A stretch of DNA of 64,000 bases, taken from Davidsoniella eucalypti (taxonomy: Eukaryota > Ascomycota > Sordariomycetes > Microascales > Ceratocystidaceae). The stretch lies in NCBI GenBank assembly GCA_004009845.1, contig RMBW01000035.1, positions 1 to 64,000 of the forward strand. The letters run 5' to 3'. Positions 49,301 through 61,560 of the stretch are shown here, piece by piece (position 1 is the first letter of the stretch; each line of letters opens with the position of its first letter). The notes beneath the pieces are model-generated. The model did no database searches. It worked only from the letters and a program-made list of their open reading frames with translations, and was not told the origin of the DNA. The position numbers and the translations under genes were made by a program.

Positions 49301-50149
49301 TTCATGGGCTGAACTAAAACAGGCACAATTGATCGGGCATCGCGGGACATAAGAGCATCCATACTTACTAATGGCTAATGGTTGGCACTTGTCTTTGAAG
49401 CGCCGGCGGAGTTTGTATCAACAAATTCCATTATAATTCAACTAAATTGAGGTGGTTAAGGCGCTACACTGACCTGCCTTTCTGTTATACAGTGCCTTCT
49501 GGTCCTCCCTTGTACTATGTCATAGGTAATATGTAGTAGACTTATGCATTGTTTTCCCTAGACATAATAGAGGGGGAAAAGGCTGTAAAAAAGGTGGCTG
49601 TAAGGTACGGGCTATTTATTTACCTTACGGCACAACATTGTTGTTGAGACGCAGAAATTACGCCAAGTCGGGACCCGTACAAAAAAAAAAAAGAAGTCCG
49701 GCAGTGTTCCTTCTTGCCTTTCCTGCTTAAATGATTATCTCCTCCCACATACTTACTTTGCTTTCCTGGCCTGGAAACCTCGTGTCTACTGCTCGATTCT
49801 TGTTGCCCTCTTGTCCCATCCTTTCTATCCTCTTACCTCTTCATCGAGCCTCTGTCTCCCGTTTCTCTTGGAGCTGCTCTTTGCTTGTTCCTTGACCACC
49901 AAACAAACGCCATCTGTGTATGTAACCCTAACGTTCTACTGGACTCTGATCCTAATTCAACGGCATCCACTCCGGGACCCAACTCGACCCAAGCAACACA
50001 ACAGGTGAAAAAAAGCGTAGCGTTGCCCCTAGCTCACCTCACCCACTCCCTGCTTGTTGGCTAGTTAGCTGGACTGGGACCACGAGAGCTACATACTACA
50101 TTATCCCACACTCTCGCCCCTCCATAGATAGCTGTGCTCTCTTCCTCTC
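43383..50149. other. ~6.8-kb intergenic stretch
   Basis: Starts with a T/C-rich 3' flank of nudE (43,400-44,650), where hydrophobic-looking frames are composition artefacts. The rest is AT-rich with no recognisable coding sequence. A telomere-like ACCCTA occurs singly at 46,293. A divergent regulator or long non-coding RNA cannot be excluded from sequence alone. Confidence 0.45.
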
Positions 50150-50598
50150 GACTGTTTTCTGCATTCGCACTTCCCGTACCAGGTCCCATTTTGCAATTGA
50201 CTTTAGCTGACCTCTTCTCTGTCTCGTCTTACCAGTATTCTAGAGACTCTCTATCTACAAGAACAAACAACATACGGCTCTGCGCTCTTCTCCCTGCGCC
50301 GTTCGAATCCTAACGGACATCCCCCCACTGATTACTCCGTTATTTCTGCATTGAGCTCGCGCTACACGCTCAGCCCAACCGAATTCCGTCTCCGGAACAA
50401 GGCTCGAAGCTCCCACAACTTCGACTTCCGGCGACAGTCTAGTATTTTGACTTCCTATCGTGCATACTTGCACAGCTTCCCCACAGAGCTCTCTGCACTA
50501 TTTTTGTTTTCTTGTCCTCCCACAAGGACGTAGATTGTCTTCTACCTTATCTTTTTTTATTTTAATTTTCTATTCTCACATTCCAGTCAACTCCCACA
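50150..50598 (+). promoter_or_regulatory. CT-rich promoter/leader of ACC1
   Basis: Pyrimidine-rich blocks lie at 50,105-50,260 and 50,500-50,590, up to the start context CCCACAATGAC. An acceptor-like TCACATTCCAG ends at 50,586, so a 5'-UTR intron close to the ATG is possible. A known-site search was not possible. Confidence 0.4.
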
Positions 50599-53500
50599 AT
50601 GACTGAGATTCAAGCTTCCCCATCGCTGGCTTTGCGTAGCAAGGCTAAGCGCAAGATCGCCGACCACTTCATCGGTGGCAACTGTCTGGCGAATGCTCCT
50701 CCCTCCAAGGTCAAGGACTTCGTTGCTCAGCATGAAGGACACACAGTTATCACAAACGCAAGTATTTATTAGTCCACAAATTAGGCTGCAGACTCCAACA
50801 AACGAAGCCACTGGCTTTCCAACGAAGACAACAGCCATTTCCTGATTATCCATGCCTAAATTACTAACATTTTGAACTACAAAATTAGGTGCTCATTGCC
50901 AACAACGGTATCGCCGCCGTCAAGGAAATCCGTTCCGTAAGAAAATGGGCCTACGAAACTTTCGGCGACGAGCGCGCCATTCAGTTCACCGTCATGGCGA
51001 CACCTGAAGATCTCCAGGCCAACGCCGACTACATCCGCATGGCCGATCACTACGTTGAGGTCCCAGGTGGCACCAACAATCACAACTACGCCAATGTAGA
51101 GCTTATCGTTGATATTGCAGAGCGTATGGACGTCCACGCTGTCTGGGCTGGCTGGTACGTATGGTCTTACCTATTGGAAATTGTAATTCTCATGCTAACA
51201 TTTCGTCTCTAGGGGTCACGCCTCCGAAAACCCAAAGCTACCCGAGTCTCTCGCTGCCTCCCCCAAGAAAATTGTCTTCATTGGACCCCCAGGATCCGCT
51301 ATGCGCTCTCTGGGTGATAAAATTTCATCAACTATTGTTGCACAACACGCCAAAGTACCGTGTATCCCTTGGTCTGGTACCGGTGTCGAGGAGGTCGTAG
51401 TAGACTCATCTGGCTTGGTTACTGTCTCGGACGAAATCTACTCCAAAGGTTGCGTCAATTCTTGGCAAGAGGGTCTGGCTCGCGCCAAGGATATTGGTTT
51501 CCCCATCATGGTCAAGGCCTCCGAAGGTGGTGGTGGTAAGGGTATTCGCAAGGTAGAGTCTGAGGATGGCTTCGAGGAGCTATACAAGGCCGCCGCTAGT
51601 GAAATTCCCGGCTCTCCCATTTTCATTATGAAGCTTGCTGGAAACGCTCGCCATCTGGAGGTGCAACTGCTCGCTGATCAGTATGGCAACAATATCTCGC
51701 TGTTCGGCCGTGATTGCTCGGTCCAGCGTCGTCACCAGAAGATTATCGAGGAGGCTCCCGTCACCATTGCCAAACCTGATACCTTCAAGGCTATGGAGGA
51801 TGCCGCTGTCCGTCTGGGTAGACTAGTCGGTTACGTTTCTGCTGGTACCGTCGAGTACCTATACTCTCACGCTGATGACAAATTTTACTTCCTGGAGCTG
51901 AACCCTCGTCTTCAGGTCGAACATCCTACCACTGAGATGGTCTCTGGTGTGAACCTGCCCGCTGCCCAGCTGCAGGTTGCCATGGGTCTGCCTCTGCACC
52001 GCATCCGCGATATCCGTCTTCTGTATGGTGTTGATCCTCGCACCTCTACCGATATTGACTTCGAGTTCAAGGACCCCGAGAGTGAGAAGACCCAGCGCCG
52101 TCCTCGCCCCAAGGGCCATACCACCGCCTGCAGAATCACCTCTGAAGATCCCGGTGCCGGTTTCAAGCCCTCCAACGGTGTTATGCACGAGCTCAACTTC
52201 CGTTCTAGCTCCAATGTCTGGGGTTACTTTTCAGTCGGTTCTCAGGGTGGTATTCACTCTTTCTCTGACTCTCAGTTCGGTCACATCTTTGCTTATGGTG
52301 AGAACCGTTCGGCATCTCGTAAGCACATGGTCATTGCCCTGAAGGAACTGAGCATTCGTGGTGATTTCCGGACGACAGTTGAGTACCTCATCAAGCTTCT
52401 GGAGACCGAGGCCTTCGAAGACAACACCATCACCACTGGCTGGCTGGATGAGCTTATCTCCAAAAAGCTCACTGCTGAGCGTCCTGATACCATGCTGGCA
52501 GTTGTCTGCGGTGCTGTTACTAAGGCTCATATTTCTAGTGAATCTTGCATGACTGTGTACCGTACTGGCCTGGAAAAGGGTCAAGTCCAGTCTAAGGATG
52601 TTCTCAAGACTGTATTCGGTGTTGAATTCATCTACGAAGGCTTCCGCTACAAGTTCACTGTCACCCGTGCCGGTCTGGATTCGTACCACCTGTTCATCAA
52701 CGGTTCCAAGTGCACTGTTGGTGTCCGTGCCCTGAGCGATGGTGGTCTGCTTATCCTGCTTGACGGAAAGTCACACAACGTGTACTGGAAGGAGGAGGTA
52801 GGCGCCACTCGCCTGTCAGTCGACAGCAAGACCTGCCTTCTGGAGCAGGAGAACGATCCTACCCAATTGCGTACTCCCAGTCCCGGTAAGCTAGTCAAGT
52901 TTGCTGTCGAGAACGGATCTCACGTCAAGGCTGGTCAGACTTTTGCCGAGGTTGAGGTTATGAAGATGTATATGCCTCTGATTGCCCAGGAGGACGGTGT
53001 TGTCCAATTGATCAAGCAGCCCGGTGCTACTCTCGAGGCTGGTGACATTCTCGGTATTCTTGCCCTGGATGACCCGTCTCGCGTCAAGCAAGCCCAGCCT
53101 TTTGTTGGCAAGCTCCCTACCTACGGTTCTCCCGTCATTCTGGGTAACAAGCCTGCGCAGCGCTTCGCTCAGCTTGACAGCGTCTGCCAAAGCATTCTGA
53201 TGGGTTACGATAACTCTGTCATCCTGCAGGCCACCCTCAAGGAGCTTATCGGGGTTCTGCGTGACCCTGAACTACCATACAGTGAGTGGAATGCTCAGTT
53301 CTCTGCTCTGCACGCCCGCATCCCCAACAAGCTGGATGCCCACTTGACACAGATAATCGAGCGTTCTCACAGCCGCCAGTCTGAGTTCCCCTCCAAGCAG
53401 CTTTCCCGTGCCATCAACAAGTTCATGGATGAGAACATTTCTCCTTCTGATGTTGACATCATGAAGACCACTCTGATCCCTCTTACTGAGATTCTTGATA

Positions 53501-56500
53501 TATACGGCGAGGGCGCCAAGGTCCATGAGCTCAACTATGTCAAGGGACTACTTGATAAGTACTGGGACGTCGAATCTCTCTTCGTTGGCCAGAGCCAGCA
53601 GGAAGAGAGCGTTGTGCTGAAGCTGCGTGAAGAGAACAAGGAGGATTTGGCCAAGGTCGCCCAAATTGTTCTGTCTCACAGCCGTGTCAGCTCTAAGGGT
53701 GCCCTGATCCTTGGTCTCCTTGGCGAGTACCGTCCCAACAAGCCCAACTCGGGCAACGTTGGCAAGTACCTGCGTGATTCTCTCCGCAAGCTGACTGAGC
53801 TGCAGTCTTCTCGTAGCACCGCCAAGGTGTCTCTGAAGGCCCGTGAGATCATGATCCAGTGCTCTCTTCCTTCTCTCGAGGAGCGCACCATTCAAATGGA
53901 GCATATTCTGCGCTCTGCTGTTGTTCAGTCTACCTATGGCGAGGCTGGATGGGATCACCGCGAGCCCAACATTGATGTCATCAAGGAGGTCGTTGATTCT
54001 AAGTACACTGTATTTGATGTGCTGACCATGTTCTTCGCTCACGATGATCCTTGGGTTACTCAGGCTGCTCTGGAGGTGTACATCCGTCGTTCTTACCGTG
54101 CCTACAAGCTGCACGATATTCAGTACCACCGTGATGCCACTAATACCAACCCCATCTTTGTCTCGTGGGACTTCTCTCTGCGTAAGATTGGCCAGAGCGA
54201 GTTTAGTATGCCTCTGCCATCTGCAGTTCCCTCCTCTCCGGCTACTCCTGGTAACAGTGGTGAGTTTGACTTCAAGCGTGTTCACTCTATCAGCGACATG
54301 TCTTACAAGCTGGCCAACAGCTGGGAGGAAGAGCCGATGCGCAAGGGTGTCATCATCCCTTGCCGTTTCATCGAAGATGCTGAAGACCTGATCTCCAAGG
54401 CCCTCGAAACTCTGCCTCTGTTTAACAAGCCTTCTGCTGCCAATCTCATCAAGGATCTCGGCGGTAAGCGCCGCCCTCCTGCGCTGAAGGAGAACAACGA
54501 GCTTTCTGCTGTTGTCAACATTGCCATTCGCGACAGCGAAGGCCACGGCGACTCCGACCTGCTGGCTCGCATCGTTCCCATTATCGACCAGTACAAGGAG
54601 GAGTTCCTTGCTCACGGTGTTCGCCGCGTCACTTTCCTGTGCGGTCACAACGATGGCTCTTACCCCAATTACTACACTTTCCGTGGACCTTCTTACCTTG
54701 AGGATGACTCTATCCGTCATAGTGAGCCCGCTCTTGCTTTCCAGCTTGAGCTTGGCCGTCTGTCCAAGTTCCATATCAAGCCCGTCTTCACTGAGAACAA
54801 GAACATTCACGTGTACGAGGGTATTGGTAAGACTTTTGAGGCTGACAAACGGTACTTCACTCGCGCTGTCATTCGCCCTGGCCGTCTCCGTGATGAAATC
54901 CCGACTGCCGAGTATCTGATTTCTGAGACTGACCGTACTATCAACGATATTTTCGATGCTCTTGAGATCATTGGCAGCAACGGCTCTGATCTAAACCAGA
55001 TTTTCATCAACTTCACCCCTGTCTTCACTCTACAGCCCGAGGAGGTCGAGCACTCTCTCCAAGGCTTCCTTGATCGTTTCGGTCTTCGTGGCTGGAAGCT
55101 GCGTGTTGCCCAGGCTGAGATCCGCATCGTCTGCACTGATCCCGATGGTAGCCCTTTGCCTATGCGTCTGGTTATCACCAACACTTCCGGTTACATCGTT
55201 GATGTTGACATCTATGCTGAGCGCAAGTCCGAGAAGGAGAAGGGTGACTGGGTATTCCATAGCATTGGTGGAACCAAGGAGAAGGGTCCTCTGCACCTAA
55301 TGCCCGTCTCTACCCCCTATGCTACCAAGAACCCTCTGCAGCCCAAGCGTTACAAGGCTCACCTCATGGGAACCCAGTATGTCTACGATTTTCCCGAGCT
55401 GTTCCGCCAGGCTATCCAGAACAGCTGGACCAAGGCAGTCAAGACCAACCCTGCTATCTCTTCTCAGCAGCCCAAGACCGGCGAGTGCATGACCTTCACT
55501 GAGCTGGTTCTTGACGACAAGGACAACCTGGATGAGGCTAACCGTGAGCCTGGAACCAACACTTGCGGTATGGTTGGTTGGATCTTCAAGGCCCGTACTC
55601 CCGAGTACCCCACTGGCCGTCGCTTTATTGTTGTGGCCAACGATATCACCTACAAGATTGGCTCGTTCGGTCCCAAGGAGGACAGCTTCTTCAACAAGTG
55701 CACTGAGCTTGCTCGCAAGCTAGGCATTCCCCGTATCTACCTCTCTGCCAACTCTGGTGCCCGTCTGGGTCTTGCCAACGAGCTGATGCCTCATTTCAAG
55801 GTTGACTTCAAGGATCCTTTGAACCAGGACGCCGGCTTCAACTACCTATACTTGGATGACGAGACCAAGCAGCGTTTCGAGCGCGAGGTCATCACTGAGG
55901 AGATTGTCGAGAACGGCGAGAAGCGTCACAAGATCGTCACGATTGTTGGTGCTGAGGATGGTCTCGGCGTGGAGTGCCTGCGTGGTTCTGGTCTTATTGC
56001 CGGTGCTACCAGCCGTGCTTACAACGACATTTTTACTATCACTCTCGTCACCTGCCGTTCCGTTGGTATTGGTGCTTACCTAGTCCGTCTTGGCCAGCGT
56101 GCTGTCCAGATTGAGGGTCAGCCTATCATCCTCACTGGTGCCCAGGCCTTGAACAACCTGCTGGGTCGTGAGGTTTACACCTCTAACCTGCAGCTTGGTG
56201 GCACTCAGATCATGTACCGCAACGGTGTTTCCCACATGACTGCTAGCGATGATTTCGAGGGTGTCTCTAAGATTGTTGAGTGGCTGTCGTTTGTCCCCAA
56301 GGAGCGCAATGCCCCTGTGCCGGTCAGCCCCAGCCCCGATAGCTGGGATCGTGATGTCATCTACACTCCTCCCCAGAAGCAGCCCTACGATGTTAGATGG
56401 CTGATTGGCGGTCGTCACGAGAACCCCGATTCCCCTGGTAGCGCTTTTGAGTCCGGTCTGTTTGATAAAGACTCGTTCGTCGAGGCTCTCGGCGGTTGGG

Positions 56501-57630
56501 CTCGCACTGTCGTTGTTGGTCGTGCTCGTCTGGGTGGTATCCCTGTCGGTGTCATTGGTGTCGAGACTCGCACTGTTGAGAACATCACTCCTGCCGATGC
56601 TGCCAACCCCGACTCCATTGAGCAGGTCGCCAACGAAGCTGGTGGTGTTTGGTACCCCAACTCTGCCTTCAAGACTGCTCAGGCTATCAAGGATTTCAAC
56701 AAGGGTGAACAGCTTCCTCTGATGATCCTGGCCAACTGGCGTGGTTTCTCTGGTGGCCAGCGCGACATGTACAACGAGGTGCTGAAGTACGGTTCTTACA
56801 TTGTCGATGCCCTGGTCGACTACGAGCAGCCCATCTTCGTCTACATTCCTCCTTTCGGTGAACTTCGTGGTGGTTCTTGGGTCGTTGTTGACCCTACCAT
56901 CAACCCCACTTACATGGAGATGTACGCTGACAAGGATGCTCGTGGTGGTGTGCTAGAGCCCGAGGGTATGATTGGTATCAAGTACCGCAAGGACAAGCAG
57001 CTCCAGGCTATGGCCCGTCTGGACCCTGCCTATGCTTCGCTGAAGCGGCAGGTCGAGTCTGGTGCTGATCTAGACAAGGAGGAGCTTGAGGGACTGAAGA
57101 AGCAGATGGCGGATCGTGAAAAGCAGTTGCTGCCTGTCTACACTCAAATCGCTATACAGTTCGCCGATCTTCACGATCGCTCTGGCCGCATGGAGGCTAA
57201 GGGTGTTATCACTGGTACCATTGACTGGTCCAACTCCCGCCGTTTCTTCTACTGGCGTCTGCGCCGTCGTCTCAACGAAGAGTACATTCTGCGTCGCATG
57301 GTCCCGTCCTCGCTGTCCAACGCTGCTGCCAACGGTATCGTGTCTGATCTCAAGGCCCGCAACCTGCGTGAGCGTAACCTTCAGCTGCTCGCTTCTTGGT
57401 CTAGCATCGAGGACTTCAGCGGCAATGATCGTGCTGTTGCTGAGTGGTACGAGGCTAACCGCAAGAGTATCGCCGACAAGGTTGAGCAGCTCAAGGCCGA
57501 GAACCTGGCGCAAGAGCTGGCTGTCCTGGTGCAGTCCAACAAGAATGCTGGTCTGACGGGTCTGCGTGAGGTGTTGCGGACGATGCCTGTTGAGGAGCGT
57601 GAGGCTGCGCTGGCTTTCCTGAAGGAGTAA
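50599..57630 (+). CDS. ACC1: Acetyl-CoA carboxylase, multidomain, 2,280 aa
   Basis: Model: join(50599..50757, 50889..51154, 51213..57630); 2,281 codons with stop, similar to yeast Acc1 (about 2,230) and Aspergillus AccA. It makes malonyl-CoA from acetyl-CoA, bicarbonate and ATP in the cytosol, the committed step of fatty-acid synthesis. Biotin carboxylase comes first (LIANNGIAAVKEIRSVRKWA; glycine loop EGGGGKGIRK ~246-255). The biotinyl lysine is K726 in VEVMKMYMP. A central domain contains RVHSISDMSY with S1167, matching the Snf1/AMPK-type site of yeast Acc1 (S1157). The carboxyltransferase domain has NSGARLG (1655-1661) and PIFVYIPPFGELRGGSWVVV (~2015-2034). No organelle-targeting extension is visible. 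Intron 1 appears to be GC-AG. It is intact and strongly codon-biased, hence highly expressed. It converges on the BolA-like gene. Confidence 0.97.
50758..50888 (+). other. ACC1 intron 1 with non-canonical GC-AG ends
   Basis: Exon 1 must end at ...VITN (AAC) and exon 2 resume VLIANNG (GTG CTC ATT) to match the conserved enzyme. The intron therefore begins GCAAGT and ends AATTAG. The only nearby GT (GTATTT, two bases downstream) would break the frame. Length is 131 bp. Confidence 0.8.
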
Positions 57631-58528
57631 GCGTTGCTGATTTTTTTGCTACGGTCTTAAACATGTTTGGTGTAGAGCGTTTCTTTGTTTTTTTCTGTCT
57701 TTTCACGGCATATACTGTTTTTCCCCGTTGATACGGCTTGTCTCTATCGTCGTTTTTTTCTTTTGGGCAAATGCTGGATATATGCACAGAGCCCCGGATG
57801 ATTCTCTTTTTTTCGTTGTCTTCTATTTCTCTCCTAGTTTGCACCTTTTAGATCTTCATTACGCTATCGTTTGCTTAGTTTTTTGTTCTTTTTCATTTCT
57901 GGGCCTCCCTTATAGACAAAGCTCTTCTTCGCTCGTTCGTTACGAACTATATTCTATCTGCCTAGCAAAGGAGGCTAGAAGGACACATCGGCCATAAGAG
58001 GTGGAGGAGATATGTGGAATCTTGTTCGCCATTCGGCCTCGGTACGATGGAGGAACGATATATAGTATTGTGGGATACTGGTTTTCTTTGGTGCTATTGG
58101 CTGGCTTGTAGCCGTGTGAAGAGTTTGGCGCCTTTGCCTCTAGATAGAATACGTAATGAGCTAGAGTGAGTTTTAGGGATGGCTGATGTTTCCAACGGAA
58201 ATATTGTTATTTAATGACATTTGATATCAAGATATACTATTCTTACATCTATTTGTGACTTTATTGTGTAGTGGTGGAAATAAACTACGTGCTTATATTC
58301 ATTTCTTCTAATGATCTATCATATCAGAAGGTAAAACAGCTTGAAATTGTTCCTTGATATTCTACTATGTTCCATTTATCATAGAAAATCATGCTTGGGA
58401 GATACAACAGTAGGAAATTTTCTTTCTAGCTCATCTAATCATTACATCGTATCGTACAATCAACGTGTCCTTTTGTTTCCCCATCAACTTCAACACTCTC
58501 CGTCACTCTTTTTCTCTGTTTCTAATCA
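57631..58528. other. Convergent 3' flanks of ACC1 and the BolA-like gene
   Basis: T-rich downstream sequence of ACC1 (57,640-57,900) followed by AT-rich sequence up to the stop of the minus-strand gene. No further gene recognised. Confidence 0.5.
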
Positions 58529-58957
58529 TTAGGCAGCACGAGTACGCAACTGCAAGCCGTGCCAACCCTTTACCAGATCACCCAAGGCTGAATTAACCAA
58601 TCGCTGCTGCTTCAGCATGGTAAGGCCAGCGAATTTTGACGAGACAATTTCGATTGCGTACATGCTACCACACCCACCGGAAACGTCGCGGACGAAGAGC
58701 GCGGTAGGTGCGAATTCAGCAGTTAGAATATCCCAGACTTGGGATTCGGCGGCATCTAATTCTCCTGGTTTGGCCACGTTGGATGAGAGACGCGTAGTCT
58801 GGGAAAAGAAGCGCCGTGGAGCTGGCGTGGAGGATAAGATGGTTGGTGCTGATGATAAGGTGGTCATGGAGAGATAACGGGTGGTTGTGAGTGAAGAAGG
58901 TGAGAGAAGCGGTCTGCATACGACCCGCGCATTGGAGGTGATTGTGCGAGAGAACAT
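58529..58957 (-). CDS. Mitochondrial BolA3-like protein, 142 aa
   Basis: Single exon. ATG at 58,957 was chosen because the open frame above it has only a TTG. An Arg/Ser/Thr-rich leader of ~60 residues (MFSRTITSNARVVC, PRRFFSQTTRLSS) looks like a mitochondrial presequence. The BolA domain covers ~64-140: ESQVWDILTAEFAPTALFVR, SGGCGSMYAIEIVSSKFAGL and GWHGLQLRT. C96 in GGCGSMY and H133 in GWHGL are the cluster-ligand residues typical of the BOLA3 type (yeast Bol3/Aim1). These proteins work with monothiol glutaredoxin and Nfu1 in handing [4Fe-4S] clusters to enzymes such as lipoate synthase. The function is inferred from family; motif support is strong. It is convergent with ACC1. Confidence 0.88.
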   Translation of the reverse strand: MFSRTITSNARVVCRPLLSPSSLTTTRYLSMTTLSSAPTILSSTPAPRRFFSQTTRLSSNVAKPGELDAAESQVWDILTAEFAPTALFVRDVSGGCGSMYAIEIVSSKFAGLTMLKQQRLVNSALGDLVKGWHGLQLRTRAA

Positions 58958-60900
58958 GATGATAGACTCTTGAATGCTCAAGTGTGATGGCAAAAGCGCT
59001 GGACTCGATCAGATATCACGGAGAGTCTACTTTATTGCTTCCTTGATCTCAGCTACTCAAGAGAGAGAGATGAATGAGCCAGCCTAGGAAAAAAAAAACA
59101 GATAAACGCTAAAGATGGAATAAAAATATCTGTGATTTCTTGATATAAAAGTACCCCAGAAAAAGGCACGATAGTTTGGTACGGCGCGGGATCAAAAGCA
59201 AAACGATTTGACGTCAAACAAAAAAGCCAGGGGGTGGAAAGGGAAAAAATCGAAAAGAGAGAAGAAATTTATTTCTGAGGGTTAATTCGTTGAGAAAACT
59301 AGCACACCACGTGACTGTGTAAAGTAAGGGTCTATGTCAGGGTTTTAGCATTGACACCAAGATATGTACAATAACTACATGTTAGTTTCACTACACTATT
59401 TGAATACATTCACTAACCACTTGAAGTCATTATTTCGTGTCAGTAGAAATGCTATATGTATGATCGGCCAAAAGCACTTGAGTTCTTGAAACGAAAGGTC
59501 TTGGAATAGTAGTGGTTTTTAGTACAAGTAATACCAGCATGTCATTATCTACATATAACTGCATTTACTTGCTGTGCTCTAAAATGACATATACAACTAG
59601 CTATTGGCATACATGTGTACATAGCCTGGCTCAAACGTTCTGGCACACAGGCATACCATGGGTCAGAGATATCTGATCACAGTACCAAGTCAAGCTTTGA
59701 GCCTCTCTTGCAAGTTCAACGACAAGCCTTGAGGTCATAGTTATATGCTATGGCTTATACAAGCTAGGGCCCGAAGTTTTCCAAAAGAGGATACTGATCT
59801 GTAACTGAGTATGAAAAAAAAAGGTATCTTAATAGAGATCACGAGATAAAGTGTACGATGTTTCAATAAAATTTTGGACAATGTGAGACAAAAAAAAATT
59901 AGGTTAAGATCAAGACATACCCCCTTTCGGCATGATTTTTATACGTAAAGATGTAACAAGCAGCCCGCTGATCCCGCCTTGAATAGTAGAAGTGTCCCAA
60001 ATGGTAATGTGCCTAGTGTCCTAGGGTAAGGGTTAAAACTTGTGCAGATAGAAGATCCCTTTATTTAGATATTTATGATTTAGCGTCTCATTATAGGCGT
60101 TGGAGATATTTGAAGATCTTATGTTGAATAAAGTTATATTCATACACAATCAGAAAACTAAAAGTACATGGTCAGCTGATGAACTTTCTATAGTAGACAG
60201 GTGAACTATTCAATATTCAATGCTGTGATCGTTTGTCTCGACCTCCCATTTGATAGTTCGAAGAAATATAGCTTACAGAATTCAGATGCTCGTCAAAACA
60301 TATAACAAGATGTGATATTCGTTTATCCCGTAGCGATGATGACATCAAATCAAAGGTTTCTATTTTCTTCAAAAGATCGCTAGGGTCAGTTTTGTTTTTC
60401 TTTCACTCTAAAGCAAGGCAACCGGAAATAGAGAGAGAAATAAAGAGTCCTCAGCAGTCTATTGAATACTAAAATTATGCGTTTTTGATCATTCTCAACA
60501 TCTTCAAGGTTAGCCTAAAGTTCTGCTTATCAAAGACGCCATCTTGCAAGATTCTTATTGAAGAAAAACAAATCTGTAAGATGGCCATAGAGTAGAGAGA
60601 CATGCCGTTATATATAGGTCAAAATAAATAGTCGAGACAAAAAAAAAACACGTTCGATAGGGGTAAGGAAATGGAGTCGGTGCCTCAAGGCTAGGATGTT
60701 TTGTTTTACAGAAGCCGGTCCGTGTTACGGTAATATAAAGATAAATAAAGATTAAAGAGGTATAGATAAAATAACAGAGTGTATTGAGGGATATAATTTT
60801 GAGTTATGATCATAAGTAAGCCTGTAAGCTGGTAGAAATGATTGCTATGGATTACTGTTTAGTTGACTATAATGAATAAGGCAAGGTGTATGTGAAGAAG
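58958..60900. other. Intergenic, no gene recognised
   Basis: Promoter side of the BolA-like gene (TGACGTCA-like TTTGACGTCAAAC at 59,207, CACGTGACT at 59,309), followed by AT-rich sequence with purine homopolymers. No coding potential recognised. Confidence 0.45.
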
Positions 60901-61560
60901 ATGATGGGGTAGAGGTGAGAGGAAGGGGAGAGGAGAGGGTGTGAAGAGAAATTGTGGGGTGCATGGGATACGGTTGGGCATAGAGATGTTGAAAGAAAGA
61001 GAAAGGTCGGGTAGGAGAGAAAAAGGGTATGTGAGGTGGCGAGTGCTACACGAGAGTGGATAAAGAGGAAGGTGTGAAGTGTCGGGAAGGGTGGGAGGTG
61101 GAATTGATAGGTTAGACTATGTGTTAGGTAGGGAGGAGGAGTGGAAGGAGGGGCGAAATAATTAGGTAGGTAGGAAGATGGGAAAGTGTAAAAGGGAAAC
61201 AATAAGAGGTAGGACAAAGAGTTAGAGGTAAAGGAATGATGTTAAGAGTTCAAGGATAGGATAGGAGAAATGAATGGGAAAGGCTAGTGGAGGTAAAGAT
61301 GATGCGAGGAGAGGGCAAGATGAGGAAGTGTGAGAGAGTGCAGGAGAGAAGTTAGTAATCGAGTATGGAGTATCAGGCAAAAGGCAAGGAGTGTGAGGAA
61401 GGTTATGAATAAACAAGTGAGGTAGATGTAGGGAAAGTACATGTAAGACAAGAAGTTGACTACAGAAAAAGGTAAATAAGGATAGTCTAGGCTCATGAGA
61501 AGTGCAGAAGAAAGAGTTGTGTCAGGGTTAGAATGTAGGGCGTGATGCAATGTGAAGATT
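60901..61560. other. Strongly C-depleted, purine-rich tract
   Basis: By hand count only 34 of 660 plus-strand bases are C (60,901-60,960 has none), while G and A dominate. The minus-strand frames here (for example 60,867-61,217; 61,284-61,550) are Ser/Pro/Leu/Thr/Phe-rich artefacts of this composition. No gene is called. The tract starts and stops fairly abruptly. Confidence 0.75.

Noticed and set aside
50295..50325. GTTCGAATCC, a tRNA B-box-like string
   Set aside because: Flanking bases do not form a T-arm stem and no acceptor or anticodon arms can be drawn.
53548..54810. 420-codon minus-strand frame inside ACC1
   Set aside because: Antisense to the strongly codon-biased ACC1 exon; such long shadows are expected there and it resembles no protein.
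60867..61550. Overlapping Ser/Pro/Leu-rich minus-strand frames
   Set aside because: Direct consequence of the C-depleted plus strand; residues follow base composition, not a protein pattern.
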